Assembly: GCF_015670795.1 (NCBI RefSeq)
Contig: NZ_JADPCJ010000004.1
Span: 1-64,000 of the forward strand
Direction of reading: 5' to 3'
Source of the DNA: Collinsella aerofaciens
Lineage (GTDB): Bacteria; Actinomycetota; Coriobacteriia; Coriobacteriales; Coriobacteriaceae
Length of the DNA stretch: 64,000 bases
A program made the translations under genes and the position numbers. The notes beneath the pieces are model-generated. The model saw only the letters and a program-made list of their open reading frames with translations. It made no database searches and had not been told where the DNA came from. Shown one piece after another: positions 1 to 8,980 of this stretch; position 1 is the stretch's first letter; every line of letters starts with the position of its first letter.

Positions 1-72
1 TCGGCGGCCCGTTCTGGGCGCGCCTCAATCGTAGCCCGAGACGGTCCCGGGCTGACAATTTCGACTGTAATG

Positions 73-109
73 GACGTTCTTAAATGACTAGTCGTTAAAG
101 AACGTCCCC
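73..109 (-). terminator. Hairpin after the dihydrouridine synthase gene
   Basis: Ten-base arms (ggacgttctt at 73-82 and aagaacgtcc at 100-109) face each other about 10 bases past the stop codon of the reverse-strand dus gene. There is no clear T-run on the reverse strand, so this may be a weak terminator or a 3' protecting hairpin. The remaining bases 1-72 hold no gene that I can recognise. Confidence 0.5.
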
Positions 110-118
110 AACGACCAA

Positions 119-1078
119 CTAGCCGTGGAAGCGAGCTATGAGTGCAAGTGGCTGCTCGCGAAAGACGCGCTCGACGGCGGCGCGATATTCGTCGACCTTT
201 TTAGTCTTGCGTACGAGCTTGTGAACGGTAGCGGGGTCGGCGAAAGCGCACTTGGCGTAGAACCACCACTCCTTCATACGAAAGACCGCGTTACCGCCAA
301 TCTCTTCTGCATAAGCCGCAAACAGCGTGTCGTGGAAACGTTGCAGTTCGGCTGCCGTGGCAGCAGGACCGCCGTTGACCATGCGAGCCAGAGCGGGGTT
401 CGCGAGCAGGCCACGCCCCAGCATCACATGGCGCGTGCCGGGATAGGCCTCCACCAGCGCATTCATATCCTCAAGATCGAAAATGTCGCCGTTATAGGCC
501 ACGGGGAACGGCGCACGTTCCAGCGTCTCGCCGTAAAACTCCTTGCGCGGCGATCCCGTATAGCGGTCCTTTTGCACGCGCGGGTGCACGATCAGCTCTG
601 CCAGCGGCATGCGGCAATACAGATCGAGCACACGCTCATACTCGTCATCGCGCTCCAACCCCAGCCTGGTTTTTACCGACACCGGCAACGGCGATCGCTC
701 GCACGCGTCGCTCAAGAATACCTCGAGCTCGTCGAGATTACGCAAGAAACCTGAGCCCTTGCCCTTGGCAACAACCGTACCCGAGGGGCAGCCAAGGTTG
801 AGATTAACCTCGCGGTAGCCCATGTCGGCGAGCACGTGCGCCGCCCACACAAACTCATCCGCGTTCTTGGACATCAGTTGAGGCACCACATTGAGCCCCT
901 GGTTGTTGGCAGGATCGATCTCCTTAAACGCCTTGCCGCCAAAGCGGTTTCCCACCCGTGGCGGCGGCAAGAACGGCGTGTAATAGCAATCGAGCGCACC
1001 GAAGCACTCCGCGTGCACGCGACGGAACACATGCCCGGTAATCCCCTCCATGGGGGCCAACGATAGAATCATCAACAT
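119..1078 (-). CDS. dus: tRNA-dihydrouridine synthase (Dus family)
   Basis: FMN enzyme that reduces uridines in the tRNA D-loop with NAD(P)H in the cytoplasm. The 319-residue TIM barrel shows the family signatures in order: APMEGIT near the N-terminus (residues 8-14), NLGCPSG with the catalytic cysteine at about residue 97, VKTRLG, HPR, YNGDI for the FMN phosphate, and MLGRGLLANP near residue 220. Length is normal for DusA/B/C-like proteins; the subfamily cannot be assigned by eye. The start is the ATG at 1078, with a weak GAGAG upstream. It lies 39 bases downstream of the LysR gene on the same strand, so read-through is possible, but no functional link is evident. Confidence 0.93.
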   Translation of the reverse strand: MLMILSLAPMEGITGHVFRRVHAECFGALDCYYTPFLPPPRVGNRFGGKAFKEIDPANNQGLNVVPQLMSKNADEFVWAAHVLADMGYREVNLNLGCPSGTVVAKGKGSGFLRNLDELEVFLSDACERSPLPVSVKTRLGLERDDEYERVLDLYCRMPLAELIVHPRVQKDRYTGSPRKEFYGETLERAPFPVAYNGDIFDLEDMNALVEAYPGTRHVMLGRGLLANPALARMVNGGPAATAAELQRFHDTLFAAYAEEIGGNAVFRMKEWWFYAKCAFADPATVHKLVRKTKKVDEYRAAVERVFREQPLALIARFHG

Positions 1079-1095
1079 CTACTCTCAAATCAATG

Positions 1096-1120
1096 CGGCA
1101 AAGGAGCCGTCCCTTTGTCA
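1096..1120. repeat. Short hairpin of the GACAAAGG...CCTTTGTC family
   Basis: An imperfect inverted repeat (ggcaaagg, then ccctttgtc) overlaps the stop codon of the LysR gene. A perfect relative lies at 5550-5582, overlapping the stop of the ABC protein gene. Both sit at 3' ends of reverse-strand genes, which suggests a dispersed terminator-like repeat. I see no T-run. Confidence 0.5.
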
Positions 1121-1999
1121 CATCCTATTCAAACGGTTCAGAAACTCTTCGCAGGCGCGGGAACGCAGGCGATATTTTTTCCATACCAGATACGACGCAA
1201 TGGTAAGCGGCGGCTCAAATGGGACAAAACGCAAATCGCTGCCTTCATCTATCTGCAGCAAGCTTCCAATGCTAACCGCACACGCAACGCCCGAACGCAC
1301 CAGATGTGACGCGTTGCCGATCAGGTCGAAATGCCCCACGATGTTGAGTTCATCGACGCCAAGGACGCCACTCGACCACGTTTCTAGGTCCAGCGCTCGA
1401 TTCGAGGTGCGCGAACTCACCAGCAGCGGCATATTCGCCACGTCCGCAGGCGTCAGCACGTCCCGGCCGCCCCATGGACCGCTCGCGGCAACAACAGCAC
1501 CGACTCGATCCGCCTCGGGCATACGAATCCATTCGTATTTCTCGACGTTAACGGGCTCCAGCAACAACGCAAAGTCGAGCAGGCCACGCTCCAGACGCTC
1601 CTCCACCGCATCGGCGTTACCGGTATAGAGCTCAATCGTCACTCCTGGATAATTCCGATGCAGCTCTGCAAAGGCATCGAGCACCAGCCGCATCGATTTG
1701 GTTTCGCCGGCGCCAATGCGGATAACGCCCGTAATGCCGAGCTCCCGATCCGCCAACTCCAGCTCGGTCTGCTCCACCAGCAAGACAATCTCCTCGGCGC
1801 GTTGGCGCAGGCGCATGCCATCGCTCGTGAGCACGCACGATCGATTGGTGCGCTCGAACAGTTCCACGCCCAGCTCGCGCTCAAGATCAGCTATCTGGCG
1901 CGAGAGCGTGGGCTGCGTCACATGTAGCACGTTGGCAGCTTCGGTCATGTTCTCCTCGCGGGCCACAGCAAGAAAATAACGCAGCGTTCGCAGCTCCAT
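1118..1999 (-). CDS. LysR-family transcriptional regulator
   Basis: DNA-binding regulator of about 293 residues. The N-terminal winged helix-turn-helix (MELRTLRYFLAVAREENM, then TEAANVLHVTQPTLSRQI) is canonical, and a substrate-binding domain follows from about residue 90. I place the start at the ATG at 1999 because MELRTLRYF is the usual LysR beginning; an in-frame ATG at 2032 would add 11 unusual residues. It is divergent from the aldo/keto reductase at 2150 with a palindrome between them. The classic LysR arrangement makes it the likely regulator of the 2150-4744 operon. The inducer is unknown. Confidence 0.92.
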   Translation of the reverse strand: MELRTLRYFLAVAREENMTEAANVLHVTQPTLSRQIADLERELGVELFERTNRSCVLTSDGMRLRQRAEEIVLLVEQTELELADRELGITGVIRIGAGETKSMRLVLDAFAELHRNYPGVTIELYTGNADAVEERLERGLLDFALLLEPVNVEKYEWIRMPEADRVGAVVAASGPWGGRDVLTPADVANMPLLVSSRTSNRALDLETWSSGVLGVDELNIVGHFDLIGNASHLVRSGVACAVSIGSLLQIDEGSDLRFVPFEPPLTIASYLVWKKYRLRSRACEEFLNRLNRM

Positions 2000-2051
2000 A
2001 CTTGCCCCTTCGTGCACAACGGGGAACCTCATTCGGTCCGTTTCATTCTAC

Positions 2052-2066
2052 ATACGTAATCCGTAT
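2052..2066. promoter_or_regulatory. Putative LysR operator
   Basis: The palindrome ATACG-TAATC-CGTAT (five-base arms) lies in the 150-base gap between the divergent LysR and aldo/keto reductase genes. It fits the dyad T-N11-A style of LysR sites. A second AT-rich element (tatctagctagtcgctata) follows at 2065-2083. This is assigned from position and symmetry only. Confidence 0.55.
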
Positions 2067-2149
2067 ATCTAGCTAGTCGCTATAAGCAATATACATTATC
2101 AAATCTCGAAACTATCGTTACAGAAGAGAACCATCGAGAAAGGAAACGC

Positions 2150-2998
2150 ATGGAATACATCACGCTCAATAACGGCACCAAAATCCCCCAGCTAGGACTT
2201 GGCACGTATCTGCTTAAACCCGACGATGCCCAATCGTCGGTTACCTCCGCACTCGGCATGGGGTATGAGCTCATCGACACTGCCAATGCATACGTGAATG
2301 AGCGAGCAGTGGGTCGTGGCGTGCGCGAATCAGACTTGCCGCGCGAAAACGTGTATCTCGAAACCAAGCTCTGGCCCTATTTTTACAACAGCGACACCGC
2401 CGTCGACGAAACGCTCGAGCGTCTGAACACGCCTTACATCGACCTCATGATTCTGCACCAACCCGCAGGCGACTACTTGGCGGGCTATGAGAAGCTTGAG
2501 ATCGCGTACAAGGAAGGCAAGCTCCGCTCCATCGGAATCTCCAATTTCGACGAGAACGAAATCGAGAAGCTTCTCGCAAATTGCGAGATCGTTCCATCCC
2601 TTATTCAGGTCGAGTGCCATCCGTATTTCCCGCAGACCGAACTGAAGAAGCTGCTCGCCCAGCACGACATCGCGTTGCAGGCGTGGTACCCGCTCGGCGG
2701 GCGCGGTAACAGCAGCATCATGGACGAGCCCGTCGTGCGCGACCTCGCTGTCAAGTATGGCAAAACGCCTGCTCAAATCATTATGCGTTGGCATATCCAA
2801 GAGGGAAATATCGTCATTCCAGGCTCCAAGAATCCGACGCACATCGCCGACAACATCGATGTCTTCGACTTCGAGCTCACGGACAGCGACATGACCGCCA
2901 TGGCTGCCCTCGATCGCGGGAAACCCTTCTATGAGCGCACGCCCGAGAAGCTTGCGCAATATGCCGCCTGGCACCCCGACGTTGAGAGCCAGAAATAG
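2150..2998 (+). CDS. Aldo/keto reductase (AKR)
   Basis: NAD(P)H-dependent carbonyl reductase of 282 residues with the AKR TIM barrel. The catalytic tetrad is visible: Asp and Tyr in LIDTANAYVNE, Lys in LETKLW, His in ILHQP. The C-terminal IIPGSKN-type loop binds the cofactor (here IVIPGSKNPTHIADN). The start ATG follows GAGAAAGGAAACGC, a good ribosome site. It is the first gene of an operon with a second AKR, a small protein and a flavodoxin, and it is divergent from a LysR regulator. It closely resembles the AKR at 35132, which has the same LysR-AKR layout. The substrate cannot be deduced. Confidence 0.93.
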   Translation: MEYITLNNGTKIPQLGLGTYLLKPDDAQSSVTSALGMGYELIDTANAYVNERAVGRGVRESDLPRENVYLETKLWPYFYNSDTAVDETLERLNTPYIDLMILHQPAGDYLAGYEKLEIAYKEGKLRSIGISNFDENEIEKLLANCEIVPSLIQVECHPYFPQTELKKLLAQHDIALQAWYPLGGRGNSSIMDEPVVRDLAVKYGKTPAQIIMRWHIQEGNIVIPGSKNPTHIADNIDVFDFELTDSDMTAMAALDRGKPFYERTPEKLAQYAAWHPDVESQK

Positions 2999-3005
2999 GA
3001 GCATC

Positions 3006-4025
3006 ATGCAGTACACAACCCTTGGCCATTCCGGCATCAAAGTCTCTAAACTCTGCCTGGGAGGCATGAGCTTTGGCGAGGCCAGCCCCGACTTCCACCA
3101 GTGGACCATCGGACCCGACGACACACGCGCCGTCATCAAACGCGCGCTCGACACCGGAATCAACTTTATCGATACCGCGAACTGCTACAGCTTTGGCACG
3201 AGCGAAGAGTACATAGGCGCCGCCCTGCGCAATCTGGGCATCGCCCGCGAGAGCGTCGTGCTGGCCAGCAAGGTTCACTTCAACGAGGGCGGCCTTTCCG
3301 CCGACGGCATCAAACGCGAGATCGAAGGCTCGCTCAAGCGCTTGGGCACCGATTACCTAGACCTCTACATCATCCACCGCTTCGATTACGACGTTCCCAT
3401 GGAAGAGACCATGGAGGCGCTCAATGACCTGGTACGCGAGGGCAAAGTTCGCGCACTCGGCGCCAGCGCTATGTATGCATACCAGCTGCACAACCTTCAG
3501 ATCGTCGCGCGCGGCCACGGATGGACGCCCTTTACGAGCATGCAGTGCCACTACAACCTGCTGTACCGAGAGGACGAGCGGGAGATGATTCCGGTGTGCC
3601 GCCAGTTCGACATGGCCCTTACGCCATACAGCCCCCTGGCGTCGGGACACCTCTGCCGCTCCACGTGGGAAAGCTCGAGCACACGTGGCACCACCGACAT
3701 GACCATGGCCAATAAGTATGACCATGACCGCGCCATCGACATGCCCATCGTTGAGCGCGTGGCCAAGGTTGCCGCCGATCATGACGTGTCGATGGCGCAG
3801 ATTGCGCTGGCGTGGCACTGGGCGCGTGGGGTCGAGGCGCCCATCGTGGGTTGTTCCAAGCCCGAGCGAGTCGACGACGCCGTAGCCGCGCTCGACATAA
3901 CGCTCTCCCCCGCCGAGATCGACTTCCTCGAGGAGCTTTATCAACCGCACGCGCTCGTTGGTCCCAAGGCCCGTCCCGGCGAAAAGCCGCTTGCCGGCAC
4001 TACCAAAGTCAAAATCGCAAAGTAA
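3006..4025 (+). CDS. Aldo/keto reductase, second type
   Basis: A 339-residue aldo/keto reductase of the larger MQYTTLGHSGIKVSKLCLGG type, distinct from the upstream gene. Tetrad residues appear in FIDTANCYSFG (Asp, Tyr), LASKVHF (Lys) and YIIHRFD (His). The cofactor loop is IVGCSKPERVDDAV. I take the start at the ATG at 3006, 8 bases after the upstream stop with an AGGAG just before it; an in-frame start at 2931 would overlap the previous gene. It is translationally close to both neighbours and so shares their operon. The natural substrate is unknown. Confidence 0.92.
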   Translation: MQYTTLGHSGIKVSKLCLGGMSFGEASPDFHQWTIGPDDTRAVIKRALDTGINFIDTANCYSFGTSEEYIGAALRNLGIARESVVLASKVHFNEGGLSADGIKREIEGSLKRLGTDYLDLYIIHRFDYDVPMEETMEALNDLVREGKVRALGASAMYAYQLHNLQIVARGHGWTPFTSMQCHYNLLYREDEREMIPVCRQFDMALTPYSPLASGHLCRSTWESSSTRGTTDMTMANKYDHDRAIDMPIVERVAKVAADHDVSMAQIALAWHWARGVEAPIVGCSKPERVDDAVAALDITLSPAEIDFLEELYQPHALVGPKARPGEKPLAGTTKVKIAK

Positions 4026-4029
4026 CGAC

Positions 4030-4239
4030 ATGGACGACAACATCATCGACGGCCTACACGACGCCGGCTGCAGCGAAGATCTCATCGAGCTGTACAGCTC
4101 GGCCGCCAGCGACTGCGCGCGTATTTGTCTACTAAAACGGTATCGTCGCGAATTGCTCGACGATATTCACTTGGGGCAGCAGAAGCTCGAACGCCTTGAC
4201 TATCTCATCTACCGGCTACGCAACGCCTCAACCGAATGA
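4030..4239 (+). CDS. Small helical protein of unknown function
   Basis: A 69-residue acidic protein starting at the ATG at 4030, only 4 bases past the AKR stop. It has no signal or membrane segment and looks all-helical (IIDGLHDAGCSEDLIELYSS, then RYRRELLDDIHLGQQKLERL). The C-terminal half resembles an amphipathic helix. It sits between a reductase and a flavodoxin in a tight operon, so an accessory role in the same redox pathway is plausible but not shown. I recognise similar short genes in comparable operons but know no function. Confidence 0.75.
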   Translation: MDDNIIDGLHDAGCSEDLIELYSSAASDCARICLLKRYRRELLDDIHLGQQKLERLDYLIYRLRNASTE

Positions 4240-4270
4240 AGGACAAACCGCAGCAACGAAAGGAACTCCA

Positions 4271-4744
4271 TTGGCTAAGATACTTGTGGCATATTTCAGC
4301 GCAACGGGAACCACGAAGGACGTTGCATGTCGCCTGGCTCGTGTAGCGGACAGCGACCTGTTCGCCATTGCACCCGCCAATCCATACACAAGCGCCGACC
4401 TTGACTGGCGTGACAAACAGAGCCGCAGCACACTCGAGGCAGCCGACCCCTCCTGCCGTCCTGCCATAACCTCCAGAGTCGAGCACATCAAAGACTACGA
4501 CATCATCTTTTTGGGATTTCCCATCTGGTGGTACGTGGCGCCGGCGATTGTCAACACGTTCCTCGAGTCTTACGACCTGACAGGCAAAACAATCGTCCTG
4601 TTTGCCACCTCGGGCGGGAGCGGAATGGGCAAGACGGCGTCGGCCCTTAGGGCAAGCGCTCCAGGCGCAAAGATCGTTGACGGCGGTATTCTCAACAACG
4701 CAAGCGACACCGAACTCGAGAAGCTCGCGGCAAGGTACCTCTAA
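4271..4744 (+). CDS. Flavodoxin (long-chain, cytoplasmic)
   Basis: A 157-residue FMN electron carrier. The phosphate loop is the N-terminal SATGTT after AKILVAYF, and the aromatic flavin-stacking loop lies in GFPIWWYVAP. I choose the TTG at 4271 because GAAAGGAA is 5-9 bases upstream and the protein then begins MAKILVAYF; upstream ATGs would add unrelated residues. It is the last gene of the AKR operon and could supply electrons to, or act in parallel with, the reductases. The paralogue at 36027 carries an export signal; this one does not. Confidence 0.9.
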   Translation: MAKILVAYFSATGTTKDVACRLARVADSDLFAIAPANPYTSADLDWRDKQSRSTLEAADPSCRPAITSRVEHIKDYDIIFLGFPIWWYVAPAIVNTFLESYDLTGKTIVLFATSGGSGMGKTASALRASAPGAKIVDGGILNNASDTELEKLAARYL

Positions 4745-4833
4745 CGAGGCGCGTCGGAGGCCCAAGTCGACAATCCGCCCAAGACAGAAGCGGTCACCCG
4801 GCACCAACTACCCCTCCAGCCGTCTCTGCGCAA

Positions 4834-5015
4834 CGAAGGTGAATGGTTTTCCGCGAGGTGAACGAATGAAATCGAGCCCCCGAAGCATCGACACTTTTGG
4901 AGAGCAATTTCCTGCGGTTTTGTCGCTCAAATCCTGCGGTTTTTGCATCCAAAAGTGCGAATGCTTCAGGGGTCCAGAATAGGTCGTTCACTTCTCGGAA
5001 AACCATTCACCTTCG
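4834..5015 (+). repeat. Long hairpin repeat, copy 1 (about 182 bp, MITE-like)
   Basis: Terminal arms 4834-4865 and 4984-5015 match over 30 of 32 bases as an inverted repeat. A second, less perfect pair of inner arms (around gcccccgaagcatcgacac and its partner near 4952-4974) extends the stem. The loop carries a tandem cctgcggttttg/cctgcggtttttg. Copy 2 at 5352-5533 is the same element in opposite orientation. There is no open frame in it, so it is probably a non-autonomous mobile hairpin. Confidence 0.8.
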
Positions 5016-5023
5016 ATTTACTG

Positions 5024-5280
5024 ATGCTCACGAACGGCAAGATCGCAGCGATTGCGCTCATCATGGCATTCGTAGCATGTCTGCTGATCCTGCCACTCCA
5101 AATGATCAACGACATTGTGTTTCGCCAAAGGGAACTCCAGCCAGCGTGCTCGCCACGCAAGCTGCCGGCCGCTTGCTCAAGAACGGCGATAACAATCTCG
5201 CGCGCAACCTGGGCGGCGCCGAGCAGCTTGCCATCGCGCAAGACGCCTTGGAGCCCGTGTGCGAAAGCGTCGCGGATTAG
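5024..5280 (+). pseudogene. Frameshifted small membrane protein remnant
   Basis: The first frame from the ATG at 5024 reads as a credible N-terminal membrane segment (NGKIAAIALIMAFVACLLIL, then PLQMINDIVF). It loses coding character near 5120, while another frame then gives SVLATQAAGRLLKNGDNNLA and ends in ESVAD at 5280 with strongly GC-rich third positions. This suggests one gene broken by a frameshift and trapped between the two hairpin repeats. The family is not recognised. Confidence 0.5.
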
Positions 5281-5351
5281 CCTTGTGCTCTCTGCAAAGA
5301 AGAGCTAGGAGGCTGCACTCTGGTTGCCGCTCGCGAACGCCGCCAATATAA

Positions 5352-5533
5352 CGAGGTCTAATACTTTTCCGAGAAGTGAACGACCGTTTTTGGACCCCCG
5401 AAGCATCGACATTTTCTGACGCCAAAACCGTAGGATTTAACAATCAAAACCGCAGGAAATTGCATCTCAAAAGTGTCGATACTTCGGGGGTCCATTTTGA
5501 CTCGTTCACTTGTCGGAAAAGTATTAGACCTCG
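5352..5533 (-). repeat. Long hairpin repeat, copy 2 (inverted relative to copy 1)
   Basis: Arms 5352-5383 and 5502-5533 pair with one mismatch in 32. The core ttttccgagaagtgaacga and the inner gacccccgaagcatcgaca motif match copy 1, and the loop (caaaaccgcaggaaat) is the reverse complement of the copy 1 loop. The outermost 13 bases differ from copy 1 but are perfectly complementary to each other within this copy. Confidence 0.8.
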
Positions 5534-5549
5534 AATTCACAAGCCGCTC

Positions 5550-5582
5550 AATGTGACAAAGGAACTGTCCCTTTGTCACATT
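5550..5582 (-). terminator. Hairpin at the 3' end of the ABC protein gene
   Basis: Perfect 13-base arms (5550-5562 and 5570-5582, AATGTGACAAAGG type) start within the TAA stop of the reverse-strand ABC gene. No T-run follows, but position and stability make it a likely 3' end. It belongs to the same repeat family as the hairpin at 1096. Confidence 0.6.
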
Positions 5583-8500
5583 ATTCGGAGCGCAGGGCTT
5601 CGACAGGGTCCTTCTTGGATGCGCTGCGGGCCGGCAGCAGGCCGGCAACGACCGTCAGCAGTACCGAAATTGCAATGAGCACCAGCGCATCCTGCACGGG
5701 CAGGCTCATCAGATTGGGTACTTGTTTGGCAGCAAGCGCCCAGGCATTAACCGGAAAGCTTACGGCCACCACGACGACAACAGCAAAGACGCCGGCAATG
5801 AGGCCCTCGATAAAGGTCTCGGCATTGAATACGTTGGCCACGTTACGCTTCGACGCGCCGATCGCGCGCAGGATGCCAATCTCCTTTTTGCGCTCCAGCA
5901 CGCTGATGTACGTGATGATGCCGATCATGATAGAGCTCACCACCAGGCTGATACTCACGAATGCGATGAGCACCAAGCTGATGGTGTTCACGATGTCGGT
6001 CACCGAACCCATGATGATGCCCATGTAGTCGGTGTACGAAATTGCCCGATCATCATGGCCAGCGGCTTTGACCTGCTTGTTGTACGCGTCGATGTGATCG
6101 AGTACGCGCTCCTTGGCCTCAAAGTCGCGCGGGAAAATCTTAACCGAGATGGGGTCCGCCTCATCCGCATAGCCCAACGTGGTCAGATTGTTGTCGTAGG
6201 TGAGCTTCGACGCCTTCGCATAGCTCATCATGAGCGAACTCAGGTCTTCGGCGTCCATGTTGAAATGGATGGCACGAGCAAAGGCGCTCGCATCCACGTG
6301 CATGGCGCTCGCCAGGTTGGCAAAACTCGAAGACATCTGCGTCGCCATCTGGCCCATGAGCCCTGCCGCGCCTATCTTGAGCTGAGCTGACACCGTCGCC
6401 GCAATCTGATCGCTGATCGACTTCATCACCTGATCCATAGCCTGCTGCAAATACGGAGCCAGCTGCTTTTGCACATAGTCGGTCATCGCCTGCTGCAGGC
6501 GCTCGGCCAGGGCATCGCCGCCGAGGGCTTTGAGCTGGGCCAGGATTTGCTGGGCTGCAGCATCATTCTCAAGATACGTCGAGAACGCGGCGGCGAGCTT
6601 CGACGCGTCCTTAAGATCCTCGGGCGACAACGCCTTAAACTGCTCCGACTGCAAAAATCCCTCAAACAGCTGGTTGGCAAGCGTTCCCACCTGCTGCATT
6701 TGCTCAGGCGTGAGCTCCAGACCGTCAAAGACGCCCGAGAAATCTGGAGCCGGCGCTTTGGCCATGATGTCGCTGAAGTCGATGTCCCTCCCAACACCCG
6801 AAAGGTCAATGTCCAGCCCGGACAGGTCAAGACCCGACAGGTCCATGCTGCCGGCCGCACCCGAGAGCGCAGATGTATCAAACGAGAACGCGTTCTTCAG
6901 CGCCGCCTCGTCCACACTGAACATGCTGCCCAGATCCACGCCTTGCTTGGCCTCGCCTTGCAGTTCGTCGAAAGTTTTGCCCGTAAAGACATCCGTCTCG
7001 GGGTGGGCGAGTTGCTCCTGCACAATCTGCGAATCGGCGGCGCGCTCCATAAGCTGGCAAGTCAGCGCATGCGTATAGGCAATGCCCGGAGACAACGCAC
7101 TCGCATTGGCCGTCTCGTTAGGTCGCACCACGCCCACAATGTGCACGTCGATACCGTCGGCAACCTTGGCGGCCATAAAGTCGGTGTCGCCAGACATGTC
7201 GGTCCACATGCCGGTCTCTTCGTTTTTGCGATAGGCATCGGCCGGCGACAACACCTTAAACGTCGTGGACAGCGCATCGTCGTAGGTAAAGTCGGCGCCG
7301 GTCTCGGGCGTCTCGATCTTACCGTCAGCCGTCATGGCGCTGTTAACCAGGTCGTTGAGCTCGTTGATATCCAGCGCGCCGATGCTGTAGAGCGTGTAGT
7401 CGCCCACCGTTCCACGGCTCGAAAGCACCATTACGGCTTCGTTAGCAGACGTAGGCCAATGACCGGCAACGACATCGTACTGGCTGTCGAGCAGACTCTG
7501 ATCGTCAATCATTTCGTTGAAGACCGAGGTTCCCATGGATTCCATGCTCACCATTGCTGCCGAGCTCGCGCCGCCGCTCATGGCCTCGGTCATGGCGTTG
7601 GGCACCAGCCGGACAGGCTTCTCATCGCCCTTGCCGGCACGATAGACAACCGGCGATACACCGTAGCCGTACTGAATGGCGTTGACCTCTTTATCGATGC
7701 CGTCGCCACCGGCATCGAGCCATGCCTTAAAGCTCGTCATGTCGTTGGACTTAACGCTTGCGAACATATCCTTTACGGCCGTGACCACAGGGATCCTATC
7801 GGTCCCCTGAGCCTTGCCGTCGGTGCCGTCGTCGGACGAACCCTCGTTCTTGGACGTATCGTCATCCGTGGCCCTCTGTCCGCCCATCATGGACGACAGG
7901 TCGTAATCCTGTTTGGAAATGGTGAGCGGGTAGCTCGAGAGCGTATCCTCCTCGACCTTTTTGATGTAGCCGTTTACGCCGTTGGACAGCGCCAGAATCG
8001 CCGCGATACCGATAATGCCAATCGAGCCCGCAAAGGCAGTCATGGCCGTACGGCCCTTTTTGGTCATAAGGTTTCGGGCAGAAAGCCCCAGCGCCGTCAC
8101 AAAGCTCATCGAGGTTTTGCGCGTAGGCTTGGCCTCGCGGCGCGTGACGTCAGCGACATCGAAAGGATCGGAATCGTCGGTGATCTTGCCATCCGCCAGG
8201 TTGACGATGCGCGTGGCATATTGGTACGCCAGCTCGGGATTATGCGTGACCATGATGACCAGGCGGTCGCGCGCCACGTCCTTAAGCAAATCCATGACCT
8301 GTACGGATGTCGTTGAATCCAAGGCGCCGGTCGGCTCGTCTGCCAGCACAATCTCGGGGTCGTTGATCAGGGCGCGGGCAATGGCCACGCGCTGCATCTG
8401 CCCGCCCGACAGCTGACTCGGACGCTTGTTAACGTGCTCGCCCAGGCCGACTTTCTCCAACGCCTCGCGCGCACGCTGGCGGCGCTCGGCATGCCCCACG

Positions 8501-8835
8501 CCCGTGAGCGTGAGCGCCAGCTCCACGTTTTCCAAAATGGTCTGATGTGGAATGAGGTTATAGCTCTGGAACACAAAGCCGATGCGGTTGTTGCGATAGG
8601 CATCCCAATCGCGATCGCGAAAGTCCTTGGTTGAAATGCCATCGATGAGCAGGTCGCCGGAATCGAAATGATCAAGCCCACCGATAACGTTGAGCATCGT
8701 GGTTTTACCCGACCCCGAAGGTCCCAGAATGGCCACGAACTCGTTATCGCGAAAAGACAGGCTCACGTTATCGAGCGCCACCTGCGTAAACGACTGCGTG
8801 ACGTACCTTTTGCAAATACCTTTGAGCTCCAGCAT
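5581..8835 (-). CDS. Fused ABC transporter, ATPase plus FtsX/MacB-like permease
   Basis: A 1084-residue single-chain half transporter. Residues 1-230 are an ABC ATPase of the LolD/MacB group: Walker A GPSGSGKT, Q-loop FVFQSYNL, signature LSGGQ, Walker B VLADEPTGALD, then THN for the H-loop. One membrane helix follows (GSIGIIGIAAILALSNGVNG). A very large extracellular part of about 640 residues comes next, and three C-terminal helices with the FtsX signature (ERKKEIGILRAIGASKRNV) end in LLPARSASKKDPVEALRSE. Such proteins move or sense peptides, drugs or envelope stress. The start is the ATG at 8835 (MLELKGICKRY) after GGAGAGG. It is a single gene with no partner nearby. Confidence 0.9.
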   Translation of the reverse strand: MLELKGICKRYVTQSFTQVALDNVSLSFRDNEFVAILGPSGSGKTTMLNVIGGLDHFDSGDLLIDGISTKDFRDRDWDAYRNNRIGFVFQSYNLIPHQTILENVELALTLTGVGHAERRQRAREALEKVGLGEHVNKRPSQLSGGQMQRVAIARALINDPEIVLADEPTGALDSTTSVQVMDLLKDVARDRLVIMVTHNPELAYQYATRIVNLADGKITDDSDPFDVADVTRREAKPTRKTSMSFVTALGLSARNLMTKKGRTAMTAFAGSIGIIGIAAILALSNGVNGYIKKVEEDTLSSYPLTISKQDYDLSSMMGGQRATDDDTSKNEGSSDDGTDGKAQGTDRIPVVTAVKDMFASVKSNDMTSFKAWLDAGGDGIDKEVNAIQYGYGVSPVVYRAGKGDEKPVRLVPNAMTEAMSGGASSAAMVSMESMGTSVFNEMIDDQSLLDSQYDVVAGHWPTSANEAVMVLSSRGTVGDYTLYSIGALDINELNDLVNSAMTADGKIETPETGADFTYDDALSTTFKVLSPADAYRKNEETGMWTDMSGDTDFMAAKVADGIDVHIVGVVRPNETANASALSPGIAYTHALTCQLMERAADSQIVQEQLAHPETDVFTGKTFDELQGEAKQGVDLGSMFSVDEAALKNAFSFDTSALSGAAGSMDLSGLDLSGLDIDLSGVGRDIDFSDIMAKAPAPDFSGVFDGLELTPEQMQQVGTLANQLFEGFLQSEQFKALSPEDLKDASKLAAAFSTYLENDAAAQQILAQLKALGGDALAERLQQAMTDYVQKQLAPYLQQAMDQVMKSISDQIAATVSAQLKIGAAGLMGQMATQMSSSFANLASAMHVDASAFARAIHFNMDAEDLSSLMMSYAKASKLTYDNNLTTLGYADEADPISVKIFPRDFEAKERVLDHIDAYNKQVKAAGHDDRAISYTDYMGIIMGSVTDIVNTISLVLIAFVSISLVVSSIMIGIITYISVLERKKEIGILRAIGASKRNVANVFNAETFIEGLIAGVFAVVVVVAVSFPVNAWALAAKQVPNLMSLPVQDALVLIAISVLLTVVAGLLPARSASKKDPVEALRSE

Positions 8836-8980
8836 GGACGGCAACCTCTCCTGCGCAGGCACCCTGCCCGCTCTCCCCCGCCGTTCGTATTCGACGCGTT
8901 TGTCCTACTCTATCCCCATTTTTTGCCGGCGCCAGTGAGGAATGTAACGAACCGCGCCAAAAAACGAACGGGACGGTGCT

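Noticed and set aside
6469-8316. Long open frame (615 codons) on the forward strand
   Set aside because: It is antisense to the ABC transporter, whose motifs are unmistakable on the reverse strand; the forward translation is Arg/His-rich with no family motifs, a usual shadow in high-GC DNA.
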